From an uncultured Gluconobacter sp. (GTDB lineage: Bacteria; Pseudomonadota; Alphaproteobacteria; Acetobacterales; Acetobacteraceae), in NCBI GenBank assembly GCA_937880175.1, contig CALFLO010000076.1:1-64000 (forward strand): 64,000 nucleotides of DNA, given 5' to 3'. The translations under genes and the position numbers were made by a program. The notes under the pieces are model-generated. The model saw nothing but the letters and a program-made list of their open reading frames with translations. It had not been told where the DNA came from and did no database searches. How positions within the stretch are numbered: the first letter of the stretch is position 1; every line of letters begins with the position of its first letter. Below are positions 55,369-64,000 of this stretch, piece after piece.

Positions 55369-58300
55369 GTCTTCAGCCCCGGGTGGCATGAACCTGTCCC
55401 GATGGTCGATCAACCATCGGGCCCTCGTCCTCTTTTTCATGATCCTGATCGGTGTGGCGGGGTTCAGGTCCTATTTCGAGCTCGGCCGGAATGAAGACCC
55501 GCCATTCACCGTCAAGACCATGGTCGTACAGGCCATGCTTCCCGGTGCCTCCGTTCAGGAAACGGCCCATCTCCTGACAGACCCGATCGAAAAGAAGCTT
55601 CAGGAAACGCCCTACTTCGATTACGTCAAAAGCTATACGGTCGCCGGAAAAGCCACGATCCTGCTGAACCTGCAATCCGGTACGCCCAAGGCGAAAGTGC
55701 CGGATATCTGGTATCAGGTCCGCAAGAAGGTCGGGGATCTCAAGGTCTTCCTGCCACCCACAACGGCTGGACCCTTCTTCAATGACGAGTTCGGTGACAC
55801 TTACGGCATCATCTACGCCTTCACCGCACAGGGTTTTTCCCATCGTGACCTGAGAGATTACGTCGAAACGGTCCGTGACGAGCTGCTGCATGTCGCGGAC
55901 GTTGCCAAAATCGAGACGCTGGGCGCGCAGGACGAGAAGATCTACGTCGATCTCTCCACCCACCACCTCGCGCGCCTGGGTATCAACAGCACGATGATCG
56001 CGTCGTCGCTTCTGGCCCAGAACGTCCTGATGCCATCAGGGACATTCGATACAGGCACGGAGCAGATCCGAATTCAGCCCACTGGCCAGTTCAGTTCGGT
56101 CCAGGATATTGAGAACGTCACCGTGTATGCCGGAAATCGCAAGATCCGGCTGGGGGACATCGCCACGGTCACCCGCTCCTATTCCGATCCACCGCAGACG
56201 ATGTTCCGGGTGAACGGACAGGACGCCATCGGTCTGGCAATCTCCATGAGTGCGGGCGGGAACGTCCTTGCGATGGAAAAGAATATTTCCGCAATGATGG
56301 CGACACTGCATGCGCGGATGCCGGTCGGGATTGAGGCGCATCTCGTCGCCAATCAGCCCAAGGTCGTTAAAGACGCTGTCGGGGACTTCACGGAAGCCCT
56401 GTTCGAAGCCATCCTCATCGTGCTGGGCATCAGCTTCCTCAGCCTCGGTGGCCGTGCGGGAACCGTGGTGGCGTTCTGCATCCCCTTTGTTCTCGCTGTC
56501 GTCTTCACCTGCATGGAAATTTTCGGGATCGATCTTCAGCGTGTCTCCCTGGGTGCGTTGATCATCGCACTTGGCCTGCTTGTGGACGACGCCATGATTA
56601 CCGTCGAGAGCATGGTCAGCAAACTTGAGGAAGGCTGGACCAGAGCGCGTGCGGCGACATTCGCCTACACGTCCACGGCTTTTCCCATGCTGACCGGTAC
56701 ACTGGTGACAATCGCAGGCTTCGTGCCGGTCGGCTTCGCCCACAGCATCGCGGGTGAATACACATTCTCGCTGTTTGCCGTCGTCGGGATCGCGCTGATC
56801 GTGTCATGGTTTGTGGCCGTTCTGGTCGCCCCCCTGATCGGTGTGAGCATTCTGAGCGAACACCCCGAAGCGAGCGCCGGCACAGCACAGCCGCGCCCAC
56901 CGGGACGGATCCTGACCATGTTCCGGCGCTTCCTGCTGCTGTCGATGCACCATCCGAAAGTGACGGTCTTCACGAGCCTCGGCGCGCTGGGAGTCTCGCT
57001 TCTCCTGCTGCCACTGGTCCCGAAACAGTTTTTCCCCGCTTCGGACCGCCCCGAACTGCTCGTTAATCTGTCGCTCCGGCAGGGATCTTCTATCACCGCA
57101 ACGGCAGATGTCTCCCGCAAGCTGGACGCCCTGCTGCGCAACGACCCTGATATCGACCACTGGAGTTCCTATGTCGGTCGCGGCGCCATCCGCTTTTACC
57201 TCTCAATCGACGAGCAGCTTCCCAACGATTTCTTTACCCAGACCGTTATCGTCGCCAAAGACGCCGCTGCGCGCGAGCGTCTCCGCCACCGCCTCGATAA
57301 CGTCCTGAGCAGGCAGTTCCCCGATATTGTGCACGGACTGTTTCCGCTGGAGCTTGGGCCGCCCGTGGGCTGGCCCATGCAGTACCGCATCAGTGGTCGC
57401 GATCCTGATCGGGTTCGCGATTATGCGCAGCAGGTCGCGCGGATCATGGATGAAAGCCATAATCTGCGCCTCATCAACTTCGACTGGGGGGACCCGGCCC
57501 GGAAGCTGAGGATCGACGTGCGGCAGGAAGATGCCCGACGGCTGGGCCTCTCCTCCTCTGCCATCGCTCTGGCCATCAATTCGACGGTGACGGGTATGAC
57601 CGTCACGCAACTGCGCGACAGCATCTATCTTGTCGATGTCGTCCTGCGGGCCAACAGGGATGAACGGCTCTCGATTGAGCAGCTCCGCAACCTCGATATC
57701 CGTCTGCCGAACGATCTGACGGTGCCGCTCTCATCCGTTGCGACTGTGGCCTATGTGGAAGATTATCCACTGATCTGGCGCCGGGACCGACTGCCGACCA
57801 TGACGGTCCAGGCCCAGCTTCAGAATAATATGCAGCCCGATGCTGCCGTCTCAGCACTGGCCCCGAAAATGGTCGCATTCAGTGCCAGTCTGCCACCGGG
57901 CTATCACCTCGCGGTCGGCGGAACGGTTGAGGAAAGTGCAAAATCCCAGAACTCCGTCGTCGCGGTCATGCCGGTCATGCTCCTGATCATGATGGCCGTC
58001 CTGATGGTCCAGCTTCAGAGCTTCAAACGTCTGGCTCTGGTTCTCAGTGTCGCGCCGTTCGGTCTTATCGGCGTCGTCGCCTCCCTTCTGCTTTCGGGAC
58101 ATCCCATGGGCTTCATTGCCATGCTGGGTCTTGTCGCGCTGGTTGGCATGATCATTCGCAATTCGGTCATTCTCGTCCATCAGATCGAAATCGAACAGCA
58201 GGGCGGAAAACCGGAGTGGGATGCGGTGGTCGATGCCGCCATGATCCGGTTTCGGCCTATCATGCTGACGGCGGTCGCGGCCATTCTCGGGATGCTCCCG

Positions 58301-58456
58301 ATTGCATCGAGCGTCTTCTGGGGGCCCATGGCGGACGTCATCATGGGTGGCCTGGCCGTGGCCACGGTTCTGACCCTGATCTTCCTGCCCTCGCTTTACG
58401 TGATGTGGTTCCATGTCCGCGAACCCGCCGCCAGTCCGGTAGAAGGAGCCGCATGA
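55346..58456 (+). CDS. RND multidrug efflux pump (inner membrane)
   Basis: A 1036-residue pump of the HAE1 type: an initial helix WSINHRALVLFFMILIGVAGF, two large periplasmic loops, and 12 helices. The proton relay Asp pair is in GLLVDDAMITVESM (around residues 411-415). Second-half signatures GLVALVGMIIRNSVILVHQI and FRPIMLTAVAAILGMLPIASSV follow the usual pattern. It exports drugs or solvents using the proton gradient. The start could be 55346, 55355 or 55388 (MNLSRW), which would be closest to the first helix. Confidence 0.93.
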   Translation: MMPMSGPESSAPGGMNLSRWSINHRALVLFFMILIGVAGFRSYFELGRNEDPPFTVKTMVVQAMLPGASVQETAHLLTDPIEKKLQETPYFDYVKSYTVAGKATILLNLQSGTPKAKVPDIWYQVRKKVGDLKVFLPPTTAGPFFNDEFGDTYGIIYAFTAQGFSHRDLRDYVETVRDELLHVADVAKIETLGAQDEKIYVDLSTHHLARLGINSTMIASSLLAQNVLMPSGTFDTGTEQIRIQPTGQFSSVQDIENVTVYAGNRKIRLGDIATVTRSYSDPPQTMFRVNGQDAIGLAISMSAGGNVLAMEKNISAMMATLHARMPVGIEAHLVANQPKVVKDAVGDFTEALFEAILIVLGISFLSLGGRAGTVVAFCIPFVLAVVFTCMEIFGIDLQRVSLGALIIALGLLVDDAMITVESMVSKLEEGWTRARAATFAYTSTAFPMLTGTLVTIAGFVPVGFAHSIAGEYTFSLFAVVGIALIVSWFVAVLVAPLIGVSILSEHPEASAGTAQPRPPGRILTMFRRFLLLSMHHPKVTVFTSLGALGVSLLLLPLVPKQFFPASDRPELLVNLSLRQGSSITATADVSRKLDALLRNDPDIDHWSSYVGRGAIRFYLSIDEQLPNDFFTQTVIVAKDAAARERLRHRLDNVLSRQFPDIVHGLFPLELGPPVGWPMQYRISGRDPDRVRDYAQQVARIMDESHNLRLINFDWGDPARKLRIDVRQEDARRLGLSSSAIALAINSTVTGMTVTQLRDSIYLVDVVLRANRDERLSIEQLRNLDIRLPNDLTVPLSSVATVAYVEDYPLIWRRDRLPTMTVQAQLQNNMQPDAAVSALAPKMVAFSASLPPGYHLAVGGTVEESAKSQNSVVAVMPVMLLIMMAVLMVQLQSFKRLALVLSVAPFGLIGVVASLLLSGHPMGFIAMLGLVALVGMIIRNSVILVHQIEIEQQGGKPEWDAVVDAAMIRFRPIMLTAVAAILGMLPIASSVFWGPMADVIMGGLAVATVLTLIFLPSLYVMWFHVREPAASPVEGAA

Positions 58457-59889
58457 TGCGCAACTGGCTTCTTCTCGCTCCCTTTCTCCTTGGCGGTTGT
58501 TCATGGCTGGCGCCGGACTACAAGCGCCCTACGATGGACCTTCCCACAACGTGGTCGGGCAGCGCCACCGTGACGCGCGATGACAGGACATGGTGGCACG
58601 GCTATGGTGATCCGGTTCTGGACCAGCTCGTCCAGAGCGCCCTGCATGACAGTGACGATATCGCCCTGGCTGGCAACCGGCTGATGCAGGCGCGCGCGCA
58701 GTATGGCTATGCCTTTGCCAACCAGCTTCCCATGCTGTCGATTGCAGGTTCTGACGCTTACGGAAAGTTTGCCAATGGCCGGGTGAGCGCCCTGGACGAG
58801 AGTCTTCATTTTCCGAACAAAACCAGCAATCTGGGATTTGTCGGCGGAATGCTGACTTACGAGTTGGACCTGTGGGGCAAGAACGCTAGCCTCAGCAATG
58901 CCGCAAAAGCCGGGGTTCATGCAGGCGTCTATGCCATGGACGCGGCGCGTCTCTCCATCGTTGCGGGCGTTGCGAAGCTCTATTTCAGCCTCCGCGCACT
59001 GGATCAGAACGTCGCACTCCTAAAGCAGACAGTGCAAACCCAGGACGACCTTCTAGCACTTGTGCAACGGCAGTATGACGTCGGTGCCACGGATGCCCTC
59101 ACCCTTGAAAATGTTAGGGAGCGGCGCGATACCGTCCACGAACTCCTGCCAGACGTGGAAGATCAGCGTGACAGGGCCGAGAGCGCTCTTGCACTGCTGA
59201 TCGGCCAGTCACCGCAGGACATCATTCAGAACGAAGTCCCACGCGGCCGACCTCTCGGAGAAATGACGCTCCCGGAAGCAGCCCCCTCCCTTCTGCCATC
59301 GGAACTTCTCGAACGCCGCCCCGACATCGCGATGCATGAGCAGATGCTGATGGCGAGCAATTTCAATATCGGCTTCGCACGGGCCGCCTATTTCCCGTCC
59401 ATCTCACTGGCGTCCCTTGCCGGCGTGAACAACATCGACATCGATAACCTGTACCGGGCCACCGGTCGTGCATGGACGCTGGGAGCGGCCATGGCAGCGC
59501 CGGTTCTGGATTTTGGACGCACACAAAATGGCGTGCGTCTCGCCAAGGCTGGCAAAAACGAGCAGGTGATCCTGTACCAGCAGTCCATCCGTTCCGCCTT
59601 CAAGGAAGTGCGGGATGCTCTTCTGGCCCAGAAGACCGCCGCTGACCGCGAAGGTGACACCACGTCGCGAGTGGCGTCGGACGAGAACCGCCTGCGCCTC
59701 ACGACGCTGCGTCTGGAGAACGGATACGCCAGCCGGATTGACGTCCTGACGGCACAGGCGATTTTCCAGCAGGCAGAACTGGCACAGGTTTCCGCAAGGC
59801 TCCAGCGGCTGGATGCTTCTATTGATCTGTACAAGGCAACTGGTGGCGGGTTTAAGATCCCAGCTCAGAGAGCGGCTGCCGCCCCGTGA
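58453..59889 (+). CDS. Outer-membrane efflux channel, NodT family lipoprotein
   Basis: A 478-residue TolC/OprM-like protein with a lipobox (PFLLGGC) near residue 15 and CSWLAPDYKRP as its mature start. NodT-type blocks are WWHGYGDPVLDQLVQSAL, TYELDLWGKNASLSNAAKAGV near 135-155, and ELLERRPDIAMHEQMLM with PSISLASLAGVNN. ATGA overlaps the pump stop and the stop overlaps the next gene. It completes the tripartite pump. Confidence 0.9.
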   Translation: MMRNWLLLAPFLLGGCSWLAPDYKRPTMDLPTTWSGSATVTRDDRTWWHGYGDPVLDQLVQSALHDSDDIALAGNRLMQARAQYGYAFANQLPMLSIAGSDAYGKFANGRVSALDESLHFPNKTSNLGFVGGMLTYELDLWGKNASLSNAAKAGVHAGVYAMDAARLSIVAGVAKLYFSLRALDQNVALLKQTVQTQDDLLALVQRQYDVGATDALTLENVRERRDTVHELLPDVEDQRDRAESALALLIGQSPQDIIQNEVPRGRPLGEMTLPEAAPSLLPSELLERRPDIAMHEQMLMASNFNIGFARAAYFPSISLASLAGVNNIDIDNLYRATGRAWTLGAAMAAPVLDFGRTQNGVRLAKAGKNEQVILYQQSIRSAFKEVRDALLAQKTAADREGDTTSRVASDENRLRLTTLRLENGYASRIDVLTAQAIFQQAELAQVSARLQRLDASIDLYKATGGGFKIPAQRAAAAP

Positions 59890-61802
59890 AGAAAATCCTG
59901 TTTTCTCTCGCAGCACTCCTCTGCCTCGAAGGTTGCGCATCTCCCATCTCCGTCCGCCAGCTTTCCCTGACTTCCGCCTATCAGGACCGGAACCAGAGCG
60001 CCCTGACGGGAAATCGTCTCAGCAACCTGACGCGTACGGTTCTGCAACGCGAAAACCTGCTGTCTTTATGGGAAGCGCAGCCAGCGCAGGCCTTACTCGC
60101 CCTGCAGGACAGGACCCGAAAACATTTCTACACCAGCACACTGGACGATCAGCTTTTCGCGCTGGCAGAACTGAACTACCTGCAGGGCCGCCGCCATCGG
60201 GACCGTGCCGCTTACATGGCCGCCGCGCTCTACGCCTATGCCTATATCAACCCGGATGCCCCAGCGGACGAACGCCCAAGCCCTTACGATCCCCATCTGC
60301 GACAGGCCTGTGACCTGTATATGTTCGGACTGACCGAGGCTTTGGGGACCCCGGTCAATCTGGTCTCGCAGGAATGGCGCCTGTCTTCCGGGCCTGTAGA
60401 CATTTCTATCGATCCGGCACAACTGCGCTGGCACGGACATGACGTTGCCGACATCCGTCCCGTCTCACGCCTCGCGGTGACGGGGATTGAAAACATCTAT
60501 CGCCAGAGAGGGCTCGGCGAGCCCGTTGGCGCCCTGCCCCACCTGACAGCGCAGGAAAACCAGTCCTTCCAGATCGCCAATTCCCTGCGCGTCCCGATGA
60601 ACCTGATGCTGCTTGTCAGGACACCTCGACAGCAGATCCTTTCAGATCGTGTGGTCGCCAGCCTTCAATTGACGCCCATCGACCACACCATTGCAGGACA
60701 GTCGGCCCCGCTCCAGTTTGACCAGACGACAGCCCGGGCGGAGAGCCTGAATGATGCCATGGACTGGTCGGTCGAATATCGTGGTTTTTTGGACGGCCGT
60801 CTGTTCAATCAGGCCGATCATCCGCAACTGCTGACCATTGAGCCGCATCAGTATGGCCACAGGCCAGTTGTGCTCGTGCATGGCACGGCTTCCAGCGCGG
60901 CCCGATGGGCGAGCATGGTCAACGACCTGATGGAAGACACAACCATCAGAAATCATTACGAATTCTGGTTCTTTTCCTACGCGACCGGAAATCCCATTCC
61001 CTATTCCGCGTTACAGCTTCGTCAGGCGCTTGAAAAAGCCGTGGCCCAGCTCGGGGGAGCGAAAGCTGATCCCGCTTTGGGGCAGATAACGCTGATTGGT
61101 CATAGTCAGGGCGGTCTTCTGGCCAAGATGCTCGTTGTGAATACGGGCGACAGGCTCTGGAACGGCATGATCTCCGTCCCGCTGGACAGCCTGAAACTGC
61201 GCCCAGGTGCAGAAACCCTGCTGCGCGAGGCCCTGTTTCCGACACCCCTTCCCGAGGCCCGAAGCGTGGTCTTCATTTCCACGCCCCAGCACGGAAGCTA
61301 CGTCGCCGGCCTGTCGGTGGCGCAACTGGTCGGAAGGCTTGTCACGTTTCCCGTGTCGGTTCAGGAAGTCGTGCGTGCCGTGTTTGCGAGTTCTCCGGAA
61401 ATCCGCAAGCTGAACATGCGGCCCTGGCGCGTCGGGAGCGTGTACGGCATGTCTCCCCGCAGTTCTTTCATCAGATCTCTTGCCGCCATTCCCGTGGCGC
61501 CAGATATTGAAAGCCATTCGATCATCCCGGTTCTGGGCGATGGCCCCCTCAGAACTGCTGATGATGGTGTGGTCATGTACGAAAGTGCTCATGTGCCAGA
61601 CGTCCAGTCGGAGCTTGTCGTGCGCCATTCCGGCCATTCAACCCAGTCCAATCCCGTCACCACCGCCGAAGTCCGCCGGATCCTGATCCGCCAGCTTGAA
61701 GAAGACGGAACTGTCCCTCCCGACACAGACAAAGGAGGACAGGGAACTGTTACATCGCTGGGGGGCACCTATACCCCACTCGCACAGGCTCACACCCAGT
61801 GA
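59886..61802 (+). CDS. Alpha/beta-hydrolase lipoprotein in the efflux operon
   Basis: A 638-residue protein. The N-terminus LFSLAALLCLEGCASP has a lipobox (LEGC). The first half (about 30-320) has no strongly recognised domain, and the second half is an alpha/beta hydrolase with oxyanion region VVLVHGTASSAARWASMVND near 328-347, the nucleophile elbow LIGHSQGGLLAKML near 401-414, and STPQHGS near 462-468. The lid-like tail ends in a proline-rich region. A lipoprotein esterase or lipase in the envelope is likely, but the substrate is unknown. The GTG start overlaps the NodT stop. Such a hydrolase is not a normal part of RND operons. Confidence 0.78.
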   Translation: MKKILFSLAALLCLEGCASPISVRQLSLTSAYQDRNQSALTGNRLSNLTRTVLQRENLLSLWEAQPAQALLALQDRTRKHFYTSTLDDQLFALAELNYLQGRRHRDRAAYMAAALYAYAYINPDAPADERPSPYDPHLRQACDLYMFGLTEALGTPVNLVSQEWRLSSGPVDISIDPAQLRWHGHDVADIRPVSRLAVTGIENIYRQRGLGEPVGALPHLTAQENQSFQIANSLRVPMNLMLLVRTPRQQILSDRVVASLQLTPIDHTIAGQSAPLQFDQTTARAESLNDAMDWSVEYRGFLDGRLFNQADHPQLLTIEPHQYGHRPVVLVHGTASSAARWASMVNDLMEDTTIRNHYEFWFFSYATGNPIPYSALQLRQALEKAVAQLGGAKADPALGQITLIGHSQGGLLAKMLVVNTGDRLWNGMISVPLDSLKLRPGAETLLREALFPTPLPEARSVVFISTPQHGSYVAGLSVAQLVGRLVTFPVSVQEVVRAVFASSPEIRKLNMRPWRVGSVYGMSPRSSFIRSLAAIPVAPDIESHSIIPVLGDGPLRTADDGVVMYESAHVPDVQSELVVRHSGHSTQSNPVTTAEVRRILIRQLEEDGTVPPDTDKGGQGTVTSLGGTYTPLAQAHTQ

Positions 61803-62809
61803 TCGCGCAGAAACGCTCACGCTGGCAACGCGTCTTAAAAACCATCGGCGTGGCTATGCTCGCCCTGTTTGTCCTCTTTGGAGCCGTCGCACTTTATTAC
61901 TCGACCATCGAGCCTGAGGGACTGCGCATTGCCCTGAGCACCCTGTTTCCCCTTCTTGTCGTAGGATGCTCGTACCTCCGGAACAGAACAGTTGCCCGAA
62001 CGGGTGTGAGCGTGCTGTGCGGTGCGCTTGGCCTGTGGTACGTCACCGACCCGCCACGCAATGACCGGGACTGGCAGGGGGAATACGCGGTTCCTGCCGA
62101 TGTCACGATGGATAGAAGCATTGCCCATATCCGGAACATCCGAAACTTCATCTACCGGACCACGCAGGACTACACACCCCGCTACTATGACGCGACCTAT
62201 AATCTGGATGACCTCTCATCCGTCGATCTCGTCACGTCTTACTGGGCCGGAAATGCCATCGCGCATGTCTTTCTGAGCTTTGGCTTTCGGGACGGACGGC
62301 ACGTCGCCATGTCCATCGAAACGCGGCGTCAGAAAGCATTCCAGTATTCGACAATTGCCGGCTTCTTCCACCATTACGAAATTTTTTACGTCACGGCAGA
62401 CGAGCGCGATCTCATCGGGGTAAGAACAGATGTACGGCACGAGCGTGTCTATCTCTACACTCTCAATCTGTCTGCCAAGGAACGCAGAAGGCTGTTCGAG
62501 AGCTATCTGAGCGAGATCCACACTCTGGTACGACATCCGGCATGGTATAATACCCTCACAGACAACTGTACGACCGGGATTTTGACGCGCGCGCAGGCCA
62601 GACTGCGATACCGGCTGGACTGGCGCGCGCTTCTCAGCGGATATACTGCATCCCTCGCCTATGATCTGGGGCTGCTCGATACAAAAATCCCGTTCCCGGA
62701 ACTCAGGGAACAAAGCCGTATCCAGCGTCCTGCCAATGCTTCACCAGACGCAGATTATTCAGCAGAAATCCGCCGCAGTCCTCATGAGGCGAATGAACTG
62801 GCAGACTGA
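61799..62809 (+). CDS. Membrane protein with DUF4105 (Lnb-like N-terminal) domain
   Basis: A 336-residue protein with three N-terminal helices (IGVAMLALFVLFGAVALYY, ALSTLFPLLVVGCSYL, GVSVLCGALGLWYVT) then the DUF4105 domain with SYWAGNAIAHVFLSFGFRDG near 145-164, HVAMSIETRRQK, and the conserved TDNCTTGIL near 253-261 (candidate catalytic Cys). A related domain occurs in Lnb, an enzyme that moves acyl chains onto lipoproteins in Gram-positives, so lipid acyl transfer is a thinkable role here. The GTG start overlaps the hydrolase stop. It ends the efflux operon. Confidence 0.72.
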   Translation: MIAQKRSRWQRVLKTIGVAMLALFVLFGAVALYYSTIEPEGLRIALSTLFPLLVVGCSYLRNRTVARTGVSVLCGALGLWYVTDPPRNDRDWQGEYAVPADVTMDRSIAHIRNIRNFIYRTTQDYTPRYYDATYNLDDLSSVDLVTSYWAGNAIAHVFLSFGFRDGRHVAMSIETRRQKAFQYSTIAGFFHHYEIFYVTADERDLIGVRTDVRHERVYLYTLNLSAKERRRLFESYLSEIHTLVRHPAWYNTLTDNCTTGILTRAQARLRYRLDWRALLSGYTASLAYDLGLLDTKIPFPELREQSRIQRPANASPDADYSAEIRRSPHEANELAD

Positions 62810-62841
62810 GTATTCTCCTTTCTGCCAATCCAACTACTTTT

Positions 62842-64000
62842 TCAGGCTCCCTGCTTTTTCCGCTCGACGCACCCTGCCACGGCCAGAAGCATCACAGTAC
62901 CAATCGAACAGGTCGCCAGGGACGGCAATGCGCCTCCCGCAAACGACAGAACTACAAATCCAGCCAGCCCCGCCAGATGGCACACAGACCAGGACGACGT
63001 CACAACCCGTCCGTAAACGGCGCTTCCGAAAAGATACAGGATTGGTCCGGCAGTCATGACGGTAAGCGCCGACCGCGAGACGACCTCAAGAGGATTTTCC
63101 AGCAAAATATCCATCCCAACAGCCGTCACGATAATGCCGGCAATCAGAATGGCATGAATGTAGTGGAAATAGGCCCCCAACCGCCCCGGATCGGAAGACT
63201 GCGTAATGGCATGCTCGGCCTTGCGGATCGAAGTTCCGAAATAAAGCCACCACATCGCAACCGTACACAGGAAACTGACGCAGAACCCCATTAAGACCGG
63301 TGCACTCCACTGCTCCGCCCGCGCCATGGACAGACCTGAAGCCATGATCGTTTCACCGAGTGCCACCATGACGAAAAGCTGGCACCGTTCCACCAAATGG
63401 CTGCCCGAAATTGTCCAGTCCGATGTATGCGAGCGGCCGAGAAACGGAAGCCGGAAACCGAACATGGGAGAGACATATTCGCACAGAACCGCCCCGCCCC
63501 AGAAAACGAGGCGCAGGTCGGAAGGATAGAATGCACCAGCGATCCAGAAGGCGCCGCTGATCAGGTTCCAACCCAGAATACGCTGATAGTTCGCAAGCAG
63601 CGCGTGGTTGCGAGGCAATCTGAGCACGACGAAGGCGGAGCGACCAGCCTGCATGACGGTGTAACAGATGGCGAAACTCAGCCCCCTGACTCCGAAGGCT
63701 TCCGGAGCAGCCGCACCACAGAGCAGTGCCAGCGCCATGGACGCGAACAGAACACAGCGTAACGACGCCGAACGCGGATCAAACCAGTTCGTAACCCAGC
63801 CCGTATACTGCCACCCCAGCCACGCTGCGAACCACAGGACAAGCGTCTGAAGAAACCCCAGCGCATCGAGATGATGCAGCAGTCCATGACTGATCTGGGT
63901 GACAAGAAAAACATAGATCAGATCAAAGAACAGTTCTTCGGTCGTGACCTCAATATGCCCGCTCTCCGGCTGCCTGAGAAACGGATAGCCTGCCTTGTCC
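62842..64000 (-). CDS. LtrA-family (low temperature requirement) membrane protein, N-terminus beyond edge
   Basis: A frame of at least 386 residues runs from a stop at 62842 to the right edge without its start. The family block EVTTEELFFDLIYVFLVTQISH is visible at about 63885-63950 (start of the visible frame), as in LtrA proteins, and VALGETIMASG and WWLYFG are other LtrA hallmarks. The rest is a series of about ten hydrophobic helices. Its function is not known; the name comes from a Listeria cold-growth mutant. It is convergent with the DUF4105 gene, 32 bases away. Confidence 0.85.
   Translation of the reverse strand, partial: DKAGYPFLRQPESGHIEVTTEELFFDLIYVFLVTQISHGLLHHLDALGFLQTLVLWFAAWLGWQYTGWVTNWFDPRSASLRCVLFASMALALLCGAAAPEAFGVRGLSFAICYTVMQAGRSAFVVLRLPRNHALLANYQRILGWNLISGAFWIAGAFYPSDLRLVFWGGAVLCEYVSPMFGFRLPFLGRSHTSDWTISGSHLVERCQLFVMVALGETIMASGLSMARAEQWSAPVLMGFCVSFLCTVAMWWLYFGTSIRKAEHAITQSSDPGRLGAYFHYIHAILIAGIIVTAVGMDILLENPLEVVSRSALTVMTAGPILYLFGSAVYGRVVTSSWSVCHLAGLAGFVVLSFAGGALPSLATCSIGTVMLLAVAGCVERKKQGA

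Overview
The window reads as the chromosome of an acetic acid bacterium (Acetobacteraceae), most likely Gluconobacter or a close relative. The strongest evidence is an sldBA pair for the membrane-bound PQQ polyol dehydrogenase, next to an OprB-type sugar porin and a five-helix membrane-anchored PQQ dehydrogenase of the glucose dehydrogenase type. Direct oxidation of sugars and polyols in the periplasm is the hallmark of this group. The DNA is GC-rich and densely coded, with many ATGA/GTGA stop-start overlaps. No rRNA, tRNA, insertion sequence or CRISPR array was seen.

Layout. (1) 1-4620, minus: a thiamine operon thiC-thiO-thiS-thiG-thiE-(thiF-like, cut by the edge) behind a TPP riboswitch. 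(2) 4712-18525: a complete phosphonate locus. phnGHIJKLM, a DUF1045 2H-phosphoesterase gene and phnN form one plus-strand operon. A convergent phnF-type GntR regulator and then phnDCE follow. Divergent from phnG is a TonB-dependent receptor with a hexapeptide acyltransferase of the kind found in phn operons. (3) 18719-29111: a divergon of unknown substrate. On the minus strand lie a TonB receptor, two AhpD/CMD-like proteins and a luciferase-like flavin monooxygenase; on the plus strand lies a peptide/opine-type ABC importer (binding protein, two permeases, fused double ATPase). It looks like an import-and-oxidise module. (4) 29121-33780: galE, a secreted COG4798-type methyltransferase, a PanE-like reductase, an XRE/MmyB regulator, and a DUF1826 gene behind a perfect 30-bp Zur-like palindrome.

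(5) 33945-43255: iron and heme uptake. A siderophore-type TonB receptor with a Fur-like site and an AraC regulator are followed by a heme operon (IsdG-like monooxygenase, hmuT, hmuU, hmuV, second IsdG-like monooxygenase), divergent from a heme receptor, with a Fur-like site between. (6) 43297-51257, minus: an IclR regulator, sldA, sldB, an OprB porin and the glucose-dehydrogenase-like enzyme. (7) 51842-53356: a DHA2 drug exporter. (8) 53606-62809: a TetR-controlled RND efflux operon (MFP, RND pump, NodT channel), unusually extended by a lipoprotein alpha/beta hydrolase and a membrane DUF4105 (Lnb-like) protein. (9) 62842-64000: an LtrA-family membrane protein cut by the right edge.

The most unusual parts are the divergon at 18.7-29.1 kb, the TonB receptor tied to C-P lyase, the tandem dyads in the phn promoter, the Zur-like palindrome in front of DUF1826, and the hydrolase/DUF4105 extension of the efflux operon. 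Protein family names come from reading motifs and from memory of families; no database search was run.
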